Assembly: GCF_900101545.1 (NCBI RefSeq)
Contig: NZ_FMZU01000017.1
Span: 62,001-126,000, forward strand
Length of the DNA stretch: 64,000 bases
Origin: Variovorax sp. CF079
Lineage (GTDB): Bacteria > Pseudomonadota > Gammaproteobacteria > Burkholderiales > Burkholderiaceae_C
Direction of reading: 5' to 3'
Shown here: positions 18,486 to 26,429 of the stretch, piece after piece
How the letters are laid out: every line of letters begins with the position of its first letter
Numbering within the stretch: the stretch's first letter is position 1
The notes under the pieces: generated by a model
What the model was told of the DNA's origin: nothing
The model's input: only the letters and a program-made list of their open reading frames with translations
The model's database searches: none
Translations under genes and position numbers: made by a program

Positions 18486-18615
18486 TTGCGATGCTGCGAG
18501 CCCTGGCGCTTGCGGTACCAGTCCGCCGCTTCTCCGGGCGAGGCCAACTCCAGCCGCTCGAGGATGCGCGCCAGGTGTCGCTTGACGGTATGGGGACTGA
18601 GATTCAAAAGGCGAC
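18482..18615 (-). pseudogene. C-terminal remnant of a LuxR/MalT-type regulator
   Basis: Only the last part of a LuxR-type helix-turn-helix is readable: LNLSPHTVKRHLARILERL, then ELASPGEAADWYRKRQ and a stop that overlaps the stop of the upstream-facing LysR gene. Intact family members have several hundred residues before this. Here the sequence upstream of LNLSPHT has no conserved HTH first helix, and no start codon with ribosome site is convincing. It looks like the tail of a gene whose 5' part was deleted. Confidence 0.6.
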
Positions 18616-18796
18616 GGCGAAGGCCGGCATCCCGGAGTTGCTGAAACGGTTGGCGCCGCTGGGCCTTGCTGCCCGGGCGCGCCGGGTCTGGCACAGGCTC
18701 TCGCACAGAGCCAGGCTCCTGTGCGCCGCGCTCCTCATGACTGCGTCGAGCTTTGGCTTGTCGATGGTGGTCGCTTTTCTTGGCGCGCTTTAGGAC
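18616..18796. other. unassigned stretch between LuxR remnant and CoA-transferase gene
   Basis: 180 bp without a recognisable gene. Short open frames here have no family features and no good ribosome sites. It may be eroded remnant of the LuxR-type gene. A TGGCAC-like word at 18693 resembles a sigma-54 -24 element, but the spacing to the next GC is one base too long. Confidence 0.4.
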
Positions 18797-20176
18797 TTAC
18801 GGCCAGATCGGCGGGTGGCTGCCGGGTGGCATCGAGGGGCGCGCCCAGCCGGCCGCCGTTCGCGCCAGCCGCGCGCTGTGGCGCATGGCGCGGAGTTCGC
18901 CGAAACCCGATGACGCGCTCTCGAGCCAGGGCTCCCTGTCGGGCTTGACCAGCGCCAGGCCGCCGGGCACCCGTCCGAGCCCGCGCAGCCAATGCCCGGT
19001 CTGCGCCAGCGAGACCTGCACATGCCAGCTGCCGCCCTCCTGCTGCTGGCGCCACAGCGCTGTGGCTGCGCCCATCGCGATCAGGTAGCCGGTCGCCTCG
19101 TCGATGATCTGCATCGGCAAGGGCCTGGGCTTGCCGTCGCCGGCCGCCTCGCCCTCGGCGTGGTTGAAGCCCATGGCGGTCTGCACCAGGGAATCAAAGC
19201 CGCGGCGCTGCGACCAGGGCCCCTCGGTCCCATAGGCCGAGAGCGAAACGTAGACGATGCCCGGACGCCGGATTGCCGCGTCCTGGGCCCCGAACCCGAG
19301 CGCCGCCAGGCCGCCGGGCCGGTAGCCCTGCACGAACACGTGAGCATCGGCCAGCAGGCGCGCGAGTGCGTCGCGTCCCGCCTCGCTGCGCAGATCCGCG
19401 TGGGCCGAGAGCTTGCCGCGGCTGGTGTCGGCGATGGCTTCGATGTTGGGCAGTTGCGGCGAATTGACCAGCATCACGTCGGCACCGTAGGCCGCGAGCG
19501 CGCGGCAGCCGGCCGGCCCCGCGAGCACACGCGTGAGATCGAGCACACGCAACCCGGTCAGGGGCCGTTCGTGGACGTGCAGCGGCGGCAAACCCAGCGG
19601 CGGCGCGTCGCCGATGCGCTCGATGGTGAAGAGCGGCTGTACCGCCACGGCCCGGCCCTGCGGCGTCGCGTCCCATTCGTCGAAGCGGCGCAAGGCAGTG
19701 GCGACGAGGCCGGCTTCGGCCGCCGCCTGTTCGAAGTCGTTGGCCCTCCACGCCGCCATGGCCGCCTCGGCGTCGGCGCGCTGCACGGTCGGCGGCGCCA
19801 GCCCCATCAGGCGCAGCGCGCCGTCGCGATGGTGGGCAAAGTTGGCATGCACGCGCACCCAGCCGTCTGCGCAACGGTAGAGGCCGGAGAAAGGATCCCA
19901 TTGCGGCGGCACGTGGCCGTCGATGCTGAACCAGGCCGTGCAATCGAGCGCGGCATGCAGCATGTCGACCGCGACCTGCTGGCGCGGCACGCCGCGCAGG
20001 TGGCCCAGCTCGCAGGCCGCGAGCGCGGCAGCGGCGATGGTGCTCTGCGCCGCCGCGCCGACGGCGAATGACGAGGGCAGCACCGGATCGGCGCCGCTCA
20101 GTTGCACGAAGTCCAGCGCATCGGCGGGCAGGCCGGCCTGCTGCCAGAGCCCCTGCAACGCGCCGATGACCTTCAT
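18797..20176 (-). CDS. CaiB/BaiF family CoA-transferase with unusual domain order
   Basis: 459 residues from the ATG at 20176. Residues 206-440 match the usual N-terminal part of type III CoA-transferases: PLTGLRVLDLTRVLAGPAG, FVQGYRPGGLAALGFG and YVSLSAYGTEGPW, then GFDSLVQTAMGF and MQIIDEATGYLIAMG, whose aspartate is the expected catalytic residue. The preceding 200 residues include DPFSGLYRCADGWVRVHANF, which resembles the segment normally found after the catalytic half. So the order is C-like half first, then N-like half. Type III enzymes move CoA between carboxylic acids through a mixed-anhydride aspartate. It is 2 bp after scoB, the third gene of the sco operon; the substrate is unknown. 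Confidence 0.75.
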   Translation of the reverse strand: MKVIGALQGLWQQAGLPADALDFVQLSGADPVLPSSFAVGAAAQSTIAAAALAACELGHLRGVPRQQVAVDMLHAALDCTAWFSIDGHVPPQWDPFSGLYRCADGWVRVHANFAHHRDGALRLMGLAPPTVQRADAEAAMAAWRANDFEQAAAEAGLVATALRRFDEWDATPQGRAVAVQPLFTIERIGDAPPLGLPPLHVHERPLTGLRVLDLTRVLAGPAGCRALAAYGADVMLVNSPQLPNIEAIADTSRGKLSAHADLRSEAGRDALARLLADAHVFVQGYRPGGLAALGFGAQDAAIRRPGIVYVSLSAYGTEGPWSQRRGFDSLVQTAMGFNHAEGEAAGDGKPRPLPMQIIDEATGYLIAMGAATALWRQQQEGGSWHVQVSLAQTGHWLRGLGRVPGGLALVKPDREPWLESASSGFGELRAMRHSARLARTAAGWARPSMPPGSHPPIWP

Positions 20177-20178
20177 CT

Positions 20179-20817
20179 TCAGTGAAGCAGCTTCACACCC
20201 GTCTTGGCCTGCAGCGCCTCGAAAGTAACGCCGTCGGCGAGCTCGATCACCTTGAGACCCTCGGGCGTGACGTCCATCACGGCCAGGTCGGTGATGACGC
20301 GGTCGACCACGCCCACGCCGGTGAGCGGCAAGGTGCACTGCTCGAGGATCTTGAGGTCCTCGGTGCCGTCCTTCTTCTTCGCGACGTGTTCCATCAGCAC
20401 GATCACGCGCTTGACGCCGGCCACCAGGTCCATGGCGCCACCCATGCCCTTGACCATCTTGCCGGGGATCATCCAGTTGGCGAGGTCGCCCTTGGCGCTG
20501 ACCTGCATGGCACCGAGGATCGACAGGTTGATCTTGCCGCCGCGGATCATCGCGAAGCTCTCGTGGCTGCCGAAGATGGCCGAGCCGGGGATCGTGGTCA
20601 CGGTCTGCTTGCCGGCGTTGATCAGGTCGGCGTCGACCTGGTCCTCGGTGGGAAAGGGGCCGATGCCGAGCATGCCGTTCTCGCTCTGCAGCCAGACTTC
20701 CTTGTCGCCGACGAAGTTGGCCACCAGCGTGGGGATGCCGATGCCGAGGTTGACGTAGAAACCGTCTTCGAGTTCTTGCGCGGCGCGTGCCGCCATCTGG
20801 TCTTGGGTCCAGGGCAT
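20179..20817 (-). CDS. scoB: 3-oxoacid CoA-transferase subunit B
   Basis: 212 residues. Family I CoA-transferase beta subunit with the active-site region GIGIPTLVANFV, SENGMLGIGPFP (catalytic glutamate) and GGKINLSILGAMQVSAKGDL, followed by MVKGMGGAMDLV. With subunit A it moves CoA from succinyl-CoA to acetoacetate or a related 3-oxoacid, in the cytoplasm. It follows scoA with a single base between the stop and start codons. The pair could equally serve beta-ketoadipate (PcaIJ); the chain lengths and motifs are closer to the acetoacetate type. Confidence 0.92.
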   Translation of the reverse strand: MPWTQDQMAARAAQELEDGFYVNLGIGIPTLVANFVGDKEVWLQSENGMLGIGPFPTEDQVDADLINAGKQTVTTIPGSAIFGSHESFAMIRGGKINLSILGAMQVSAKGDLANWMIPGKMVKGMGGAMDLVAGVKRVIVLMEHVAKKKDGTEDLKILEQCTLPLTGVGVVDRVITDLAVMDVTPEGLKVIELADGVTFEALQAKTGVKLLH

Positions 20818-20818
20818 G

Positions 20819-21616
20819 TCAGGCTCCTTTGTTCTTGATGGTGGCCGGGCTGCCCGTGTTCACGGCAGCCTGCGCGATGGCGGCCTGCGCCTCGACCTTG
20901 GCGGCAGCGACATCGACCGCAGCGCTCACGGTGCGCTTCTCGATGCGCTTCTCGGGCTTGGCATTGAGCACGATGCGGTGCACGTAGATGCCCGGCAGGT
21001 GGATGTCGTCCGGCGCGAGCTCGCCGATCTCGACGATCTTCTCGACCTCGACGATGCAGATCTTGCCGGCCATGGCGGCGGCCGGATTGAAGTTGCGCGC
21101 CGTGAGGCGGAAGCGCAGGTTGCCCGACTTGTCGGCCACGTCAGCCTTGACCAGCGCCACATCGGGCACCAGCGAGCGTTCCATCACATAGGTCTCGCCA
21201 TCGAACTCGCGCAGCTCCTTGCCCTCCGCGACCATCGTGCCCACGCCGGTCTTGGTGAAGAAGGCCGGGATGCCGGCGCCGCCGGCGCGCAGCTTCTCGG
21301 CCAGCGTGCCCTGCGGCGTGAACTCGAGCTCGAGCTCGCCGGCCAGGTACTGGCGCTCGAACTCCTTGTTCTCGCCCACGTAGCTCGCGATCATCTTCTT
21401 GATCTGGCGCGTGCCGAGCAGCTTGCCCAGGCCGAAGCCGTCGACGCCGGCGTTGTTGGAGATGCAGGTCAGGTTCTTGACGCCCGAGTCGTGCAGCGCA
21501 TCGATCAGCGCCTCGGGAATGCCGCAGAGGCCGAAGCCGCCGACCGCGAGTGTCTGGCCGTCGGCGACGACGCCCTTGAGCGCTGCGTCGGCGGAGGGAT
21601 AGATCTTGTTGGCCAT
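20819..21616 (-). CDS. scoA: 3-oxoacid CoA-transferase subunit A
   Basis: 265 residues from the ATG at 21616. Alpha-subunit features are GQTLAVGGFGLCGIPEALID, then ISNNAGVDGFGLGKLL and FTPQGTLAEKLRAGGAGIPAF, plus a C-terminal extension rich in alanine. It opens the operon scoA-scoB-CaiB-like. The divergent PAS-LuxR gene starts 72 bp upstream, and a perfect inverted repeat in the gap is a likely shared operator. The longer frame that continues through the regulator gene is not coding. Confidence 0.92.
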   Translation of the reverse strand: MANKIYPSADAALKGVVADGQTLAVGGFGLCGIPEALIDALHDSGVKNLTCISNNAGVDGFGLGKLLGTRQIKKMIASYVGENKEFERQYLAGELELEFTPQGTLAEKLRAGGAGIPAFFTKTGVGTMVAEGKELREFDGETYVMERSLVPDVALVKADVADKSGNLRFRLTARNFNPAAAMAGKICIVEVEKIVEIGELAPDDIHLPGIYVHRIVLNAKPEKRIEKRTVSAAVDVAAAKVEAQAAIAQAAVNTGSPATIKNKGA

Positions 21617-21656
21617 GGTTCCTCGTTCGGAAATGGTTGATGAAGCGCCTGAGACG

Positions 21657-21682
21657 ATACTACGTACAGGCATACGTAGTAT
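21657..21682. promoter_or_regulatory. perfect 10-bp inverted repeat in the sco/PAS-LuxR divergent promoter
   Basis: ATACTACGTA (21657-21666), 6-bp spacer, TACGTAGTAT (21673-21682). It ends 6 bp before the ATG of the PAS-LuxR regulator and 41 bp before the scoA start. The TACGTA core is itself palindromic. Strong candidate operator for the LuxR-type regulator; no separate Shine-Dalgarno fits between it and the ATG. Confidence 0.7.
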
Positions 21683-21688
21683 TTCGTA

Positions 21689-22276
21689 ATGGAGACACCC
21701 GACACTCTTTTGCACGCGATCGACTACCGGCTCGCCTTCGAGCAGGCGCCGGTGGGCATGGTGCTGTCGCGCCACCGCATCATCGTCGACTGCAATGCGC
21801 GCCTGTGCGAGATGTTCGGCACCACGCCTCATGACCTCGTCGGTGAATCGTTTCGCGTGCTCTACCCGAGCGTCGCCGAATTCGAGCGCATCGGCAAGCG
21901 CATGGAGCCGATCCTCAACGCGAGCGGCCGCTATGCCGACAACCGCATGATGAGAAGGGTCGGCAGCCTGCATGGCGCCTTCGCGGGCGAGACCTTCTGG
22001 TGCCACGTGAGCGGCCAGGCGCTCAACCGCGCCGCACCGCACGAAGCCGGCATCTGGACCTTCGAGGACCTCGGCTCGCGCAGGGCGGCCAAGGCCGAAC
22101 TCACGCCGCGCGAGCGCGAGGTGGCGGCCCAGGTGATGCAGGGCCTGACCTCGAAGGAAATCGGCAAGGTGCTCGGCATCAGCCACCGCACGGTCGAGAT
22201 CCACCGCGCGCGGCTGATGCGCAAGTACGCGGCGGCGACCACGGCCGAGCTGGTGCAGAAGCTCATCGCCGGCTAA
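21689..22276 (+). CDS. PAS domain LuxR-family transcriptional regulator
   Basis: 195 residues. A PAS fold covers about 10-120 (YRLAFEQAPVGMVLSRHRII, then DCNARLCEMFG and LVGESFRVLYPS). A LuxR-type helix-turn-helix covers 130-190 (AELTPREREVAAQVMQGLTS, then KEIGKVLGISHRTVEIHRAR). No phosphoreceiver domain, so the ligand is probably sensed by the PAS domain. Divergent to scoAB, with a perfect inverted repeat between. I infer it controls CoA-transferase expression in response to a ketone-body-like or aromatic-derived acid. The same pairing is common in Burkholderiales as far as I recall. Confidence 0.88.
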   Translation: METPDTLLHAIDYRLAFEQAPVGMVLSRHRIIVDCNARLCEMFGTTPHDLVGESFRVLYPSVAEFERIGKRMEPILNASGRYADNRMMRRVGSLHGAFAGETFWCHVSGQALNRAAPHEAGIWTFEDLGSRRAAKAELTPREREVAAQVMQGLTSKEIGKVLGISHRTVEIHRARLMRKYAAATTAELVQKLIAG

Positions 22277-22301
22277 GCCGGCTACGGCACGATCCGACAC
22301 C

Positions 22302-23372
22302 ATGTCTTCGTCCCCCGGCCCCACCAAGCCGCCGCACCATCGCGCGCGCGGCTTCCAGAACAACTACATCGAGTTCCAGCCCAAGAGCCTCGCCGAGCTG
22401 CTGCGATGGCGCCGCGAGGCCGCGCGCGCCGGCCTGCCCCGCTCACCGCTCGCGCCCATCCCCCGGGCGGCGCCCGATCTGCCGTGGCTGCACGCCAACG
22501 CAAAGGCCGGCGCACGGATGGCGCCCGCCGTCACGTGGATCGGCCACTCGACTGTGCTGGCCCAGCTCGGCGGCCTCACGCTGCTGACCGACCCGATGTT
22601 CTCCGAGCGCGCCTCGCCCGTGCAGTTCGCGGGGCCGCGGCGCCATGTGCCGCCCGGCATCGCGCTGCCCGAGCTGCCGCATGTGGACCTGGTGCTGGTC
22701 TCGCACAACCACTACGACCATCTCGATGCCGCGTCGGTGACGGCGCTGAAGCGGCAGCCCGGCGGCCCGCCGCTCTTCGTCGTGCCGCTGGGCCTCCAGC
22801 CATGGTTCAGGGCGCAGGGCATCCGGCATGCCGTGGAGCTGGATTGGTGGGACAGCCATCGCATCGCGACGCCGCAGGGCGAGGCCGAGGTCGTGCTGGT
22901 GCCGGCACAGCACTGGTCCTCGCGCGGACCGCGCGATGCGCTCGCCACCTTGTGGGGCGGCTTTGCGGTGTTCGCGCCGGACTGCCATCTGCTCTTTGCC
23001 GGCGACACCGGCTACTCGCGCGACTTCAGCGACATCCGCCGGCATTTCGAGAGCAGGCAGACAGCCGCACAAGGCGGCGGCTTTGACATCGCACTGCTGC
23101 CCATCGGCGCCTACGCGCCGCGCTGGTTCATGAGCGCGCAGCATGTGAACGTCGAGGAGGCGCTGCAGATCCACGACGACCTCGGCGCCAAGCGCTCGCT
23201 CGGCGTGCACTGGGGCACCTTCGAACTGACGGACGAGTCGCTGGACGAGCCGCCGCGGAAGCTGGCCGAATTGCGCGTGGCGCGCGGCATGCCGGAGGAC
23301 GATTTCTTCGTGATGGCGATCGGCGAGACGCGCAAACTCGCTCCCCGGGTTGCCGCAACGAAGAGAACTTGA
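22302..23372 (+). CDS. MBL-fold metallohydrolase, NAPE-PLD/RomA-like
   Basis: 356 residues. Metallo-beta-lactamase fold with the metal motif HNHYDHLD, the opening VTWIGHSTVLAQLGGLTLLT, a third ligand in VPAQHWSSRGPRD and the aspartate/histidine pair in LLFAGDTGYSRDF and LGVHWGTFELTDE. This set defines the N-acyl-phosphatidylethanolamine phospholipase D-like branch of MBL proteins. Bacterial members are mostly uncharacterised. It has no signal peptide. It starts 25 bp after the PAS-LuxR gene and is 3 bp from the lipoprotein hydrolase, so these two form a likely operon. Confidence 0.85.
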   Translation: MSSSPGPTKPPHHRARGFQNNYIEFQPKSLAELLRWRREAARAGLPRSPLAPIPRAAPDLPWLHANAKAGARMAPAVTWIGHSTVLAQLGGLTLLTDPMFSERASPVQFAGPRRHVPPGIALPELPHVDLVLVSHNHYDHLDAASVTALKRQPGGPPLFVVPLGLQPWFRAQGIRHAVELDWWDSHRIATPQGEAEVVLVPAQHWSSRGPRDALATLWGGFAVFAPDCHLLFAGDTGYSRDFSDIRRHFESRQTAAQGGGFDIALLPIGAYAPRWFMSAQHVNVEEALQIHDDLGAKRSLGVHWGTFELTDESLDEPPRKLAELRVARGMPEDDFFVMAIGETRKLAPRVAATKRT

Positions 23373-23375
23373 ACC

Positions 23376-25001
23376 ATGACGAACATGCCGCGCGCCGCCA
23401 GCTGCATCCTGGCAGCCATGGCCTTGCTGGCCGGCTGCAGCAACGCGCCGCCTCGCGAGGCCCGCACCGCGCCGCCATCCACCGACTGCACGGCGCGCGT
23501 CGGCACCGACCGCAATGCCGAACTGCCCGGCTACCTCCTGCCGAGCACGGCCGGCGGCACGGTCTGCGTTCCCTTGCTGTTGACCGCAAACCGCCAGCCG
23601 AAGGACTACGCAGGCCGCGACTTCCACGTCGATGAATTCACCGACGCCAAGCTCAAGGCGCGCTGGAACGCTTGCAAGGCCGATGCCGCCTGCTTTCGCC
23701 ACATCGATGCGCAGATGCAGCGCTGGCTGCCGCCCAACAAGGAGCGCGCGACGCGCTCGACCGGCGTGGTCGATCCCTCGGGCCGGATCGATCCCGACGG
23801 CCAGGTCGACCTGCGGCAGATCCGGCGCCCGGCCTTCTTCGCCAAAGCGCCCTACAACGAATCGATCGCCGAGGCCGAGCCGCGCAGCTACACGGTCGAA
23901 TTCAGCGCACCGCGCGACAGCTTCGAGCGCATCGACCTGAAGATGCACGACACCATCAAGCTGCGCGGCTGGTACATCGAGGGCAGCGGCGTGGACGACG
24001 GCAAGGGCGGCAAGCTGCGTGCGCTGGTCATCATGGCCAGCGGTGGTGGAGGCCAGCTCACGGCGATCCAGCATCCTGACGAGAAGTCCTACCGCATCGA
24101 TCCGGCCACCGGCAAGACGGTGGACATCGCCTTCCCCAACGCCACCACCGAGACCATGGGCCAGCGCTGGTGGCGCGAGAACCTGCATGCGCTGAACATG
24201 GCCGGCTTCGACGTGCTGGGCTACGACCGCCGCGGCGAAGGCCTCTCGGGCGGCTTCAGCGACACCCACACGCTCGAACAGGGCGAGGACGTGTTCCGCG
24301 TGCTCGAGCAACTCGAGAGCGGGCGCGGCATGCGCATGCTGACGCCTTCGGGCCAACTGCTCGAAGGCAGCGCGGCCGGCGGCCGGCTGCTCGCGGGCAC
24401 GAAGGCCGACCGGATTCCGATCATCCTCGCCGGCTATTCGCGCGGCTCGATGTCGACCGCCTGGGCCATGACGAAGAACTTCGTCGAATCGTGCAGCTAC
24501 GACATGCCGAGCGTGACTTGCACGCCGCCCAAGGGCCTGAAGAACATCAAGGGCGCGATCCTGCTCGCGTCCTTCGCGAGCGGCGCGGGCTACGTGCCGG
24601 CATCGCCCGACCTGGCCAACCGCAACCTCTTCGCGGCCGGCATGGCGGCCGACCATCACATCGTCTTCTATCCGAGCTCGGCCACGCTCGCGGGCATGGA
24701 CAAATGGCCAGCAGCCTTCTTCGGCAAGGGACTGTGGGACCGCGCCGAGAGCGTGGAAGGAACGATCGCGGCCTACGACCGCATCCGCGGCGCGAAGGAG
24801 ATCGTGGTGGCCCGCGGGCCGCATTCGATGGAGACCTGGGCGCCGGCCGACCTGCGCTACCTGCAGGAGCGCATGGTGGCCTTCGCAAAGGTGGCGGTGA
24901 CGGGCGGCACGCGCGTGCCGGGTGCGAAGCCGTGGTCCGATCTCAGGTCGCTCGTCGCGACCACGCCCGATTCGTGGGAGCCTTCCTCGCGCCCCCGCTA
25001 A
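23376..25001 (+). CDS. predicted lipoprotein of the alpha/beta hydrolase superfamily
   Basis: 541 residues. The N-terminus is a lipoprotein signal (SCILAAMALLAGC, with the lipobox cysteine at about 24). The mature protein has a cysteine-bearing N-terminal part (CKADAACFRHIDAQMQRWLP) and then an alpha/beta hydrolase core: strand VIMASGGGGQL, DVLGYDRRGEGLSGGF, nucleophile elbow LAGYSRGSMSTAWAM and a histidine in VARGPHSMETW. I do not recognise a named family. It is probably an envelope-anchored esterase or peptidase. It follows the MBL gene by 3 bp and ends tail-to-tail with alkB, overlapping by 4 bp. Confidence 0.7.
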   Translation: MTNMPRAASCILAAMALLAGCSNAPPREARTAPPSTDCTARVGTDRNAELPGYLLPSTAGGTVCVPLLLTANRQPKDYAGRDFHVDEFTDAKLKARWNACKADAACFRHIDAQMQRWLPPNKERATRSTGVVDPSGRIDPDGQVDLRQIRRPAFFAKAPYNESIAEAEPRSYTVEFSAPRDSFERIDLKMHDTIKLRGWYIEGSGVDDGKGGKLRALVIMASGGGGQLTAIQHPDEKSYRIDPATGKTVDIAFPNATTETMGQRWWRENLHALNMAGFDVLGYDRRGEGLSGGFSDTHTLEQGEDVFRVLEQLESGRGMRMLTPSGQLLEGSAAGGRLLAGTKADRIPIILAGYSRGSMSTAWAMTKNFVESCSYDMPSVTCTPPKGLKNIKGAILLASFASGAGYVPASPDLANRNLFAAGMAADHHIVFYPSSATLAGMDKWPAAFFGKGLWDRAESVEGTIAAYDRIRGAKEIVVARGPHSMETWAPADLRYLQERMVAFAKVAVTGGTRVPGAKPWSDLRSLVATTPDSWEPSSRPR

Positions 25002-25633
25002 CCGGCTTTGCGAAAGGTCAGGTTGATGCGGCAGGCGCCCATGAAGGGATGCGCCTCTTCCTTCAGCGGCAGCACGCCGTGGTAGTGCAGCCGCGCCGGC
25101 CCGCCCCACACGACCACGTCGCCGTGCGCGAGCGGCACGCGGCGCGCCTTGTCCGCACGCTTCGCGCCGCCAAAGAGGAAGACCGCCGGCATGCCGAGCG
25201 ACACCGAGACGATGGGCCAGCGCATGTCGCGCTCGTTGCGGTCCTGGTGCAACGAAAGGCGCGTGCCTGCTTCATAGCGGTTGAGCAGGCAGGCATCCGG
25301 CACAAAGCCCTCGAAGCCGGCGGCCGCCGCGGCCTCGGTCGCGAGCTGCGAGAAAGCCGCCGGCATACATGGCCAGGGCCGGCCGGTGTCCGGATCGATG
25401 GTGTCGTAGCGGTAGCCCGTGCGATCCGTGACCCAGCCCAGCGCGCCGCAGTTGCTCATCGCGACCGACATGCGAAAGCCGCCCGGCGTGACCATGTGGC
25501 GCAGCGGCGCCTGCGCCGTCACTTCGTTCACGCCGGCCAGCAGCGCGGCTTCATGCGGCGTCGCAAAAGCACGCAGCCACACCGCGCCCGGGCCCAGCGA
25601 TTCGACAGACGATTCAAACAGATCCTCTGTCAC
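24998..25633 (-). CDS. alkB: AlkB-type DNA dealkylation dioxygenase
   Basis: 211 residues from a GTG at 25633. Fe(II)/2-oxoglutarate dioxygenase with the facial triad H129, D131 (LSLHQDRNE) and H185 (RLHYHGVLPL), and the 2OG-binding arginines R202 and R208 in RINLTFR. Spacing agrees with E. coli AlkB (H131, D133, H187, R204, R210). It removes methyl groups from 1-methyladenine and 3-methylcytosine in DNA and RNA by oxidation. It is the third gene after ada and a second oxygenase on the same strand, although a 112-bp repeat-bearing gap precedes it. Confidence 0.93.
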   Translation of the reverse strand: MTEDLFESSVESLGPGAVWLRAFATPHEAALLAGVNEVTAQAPLRHMVTPGGFRMSVAMSNCGALGWVTDRTGYRYDTIDPDTGRPWPCMPAAFSQLATEAAAAAGFEGFVPDACLLNRYEAGTRLSLHQDRNERDMRWPIVSVSLGMPAVFLFGGAKRADKARRVPLAHGDVVVWGGPARLHYHGVLPLKEEAHPFMGACRINLTFRKAG

Positions 25634-25654
25634 GCGCGGCTCCTTCGGGGAACA

Positions 25655-25740
25655 CCGCGGAACCGGCTTCGCCGGGCCGCTGGTGTTGCCCCCGGCGAGG
25701 GGGTTGGCGTAGCGACACGAAGTGCGTGAAGCCTGGGGGT
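25655..25740. repeat. intergenic palindromic repeat of Burkholderiales type
   Basis: The alkB/oxygenase gap consists of inverted segments: CCGGCTTCGCCGG, a CCCCC-GGCGA-GGGGG hairpin (25689-25703), then GCGACACGAAGTGCG and GCCTGGGGGTG. I recognise this arrangement as a repeat that recurs between genes in Comamonadaceae genomes. It may act as a transcription attenuator inside the repair operon. Copy number elsewhere cannot be seen here. Confidence 0.6.
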
Positions 25741-25745
25741 GAGCT

Positions 25746-26429
25746 TCATGTCGCGTCGTGGAAGATGATGCCGGCCGTGTGGCGCTGGCCCGAACGCACG
25801 CGGCTCACACCATGCCGCAGATTGACGCGGTAGACGCCGCGCGTGCCCTGCACCGGCCGGTGGTGCACCGCGATGACGGCCGCGTCGCCCTGGCGCAGCG
25901 GCAGCACCATCGGCCGCGACTGCATGCGCGGCCGCTGCTCGGTCATCACGAACTCGCCGCCGGTGAAATCGCGGCCGGGCTCCGACAGCAGGATCACGAG
26001 CTGCAGCGGGAACACGTGCTCGCCGTACAGGTCCTGGTGCAGGCAGTTGTAGTCGTCGGCGCCGTACTGCAGCAACAACGGCGTGGGCCGCGTCTGGCCC
26101 GCCGCATGGCAGCGCGCGATGAAGTCGGCATGCCGTGGCGGATAGCGCACCTCGATGCCCATGACCTGGTTCCACCGGTTGGCGATGGGCGCGAGCTGCG
26201 CGTAGACCGCTTCGCGCAAGCCCGCCAGGCGCTCCGGCAAGGGATAGTCGAAGTACTTGTACTCGCCGCGCCCGAAGCCGTGCCTTTCCATCACCACGCG
26301 GCTGCGAAACAGCGGATCGAGCGGGTACAACGCCGACAGCGACTCGCACTCCTCGCGTGTCAACAACCGCTCGATCAAGGCGCTGCCCTCGGCATCGAGG
26401 TCCAGCGCCACTTGGTCCCAATCGGTCAT
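25746..26429 (-). CDS. uncharacterised 2OG-Fe(II) oxygenase (COG3826-like)
   Basis: 227 residues from the ATG at 26429. The double-stranded beta-helix oxygenase fold shows H131 and D133 in NCLHQDLYGEHVFPLQ, and distal histidines H189/H190 (IAVHHRPVQG) and H206 (VNLRHGVSRV), one of which completes the iron triad. FTGGEFVMTEQRPRMQS is typical of the prolyl-hydroxylase-like side of the superfamily. It overlaps ada by 4 bp and precedes alkB. Its substrate is unknown. Location in an alkylation-repair operon suggests a role on damaged nucleic acid or protein; that is inference. Confidence 0.8.
   Translation of the reverse strand: MTDWDQVALDLDAEGSALIERLLTREECESLSALYPLDPLFRSRVVMERHGFGRGEYKYFDYPLPERLAGLREAVYAQLAPIANRWNQVMGIEVRYPPRHADFIARCHAAGQTRPTPLLLQYGADDYNCLHQDLYGEHVFPLQLVILLSEPGRDFTGGEFVMTEQRPRMQSRPMVLPLRQGDAAVIAVHHRPVQGTRGVYRVNLRHGVSRVRSGQRHTAGIIFHDAT

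Noticed and set aside
18691..18706. Sigma-54-like TGGCAC element.
   Set aside because: The GG to GC distance is one base too long, and no enhancer-binding regulator is nearby.
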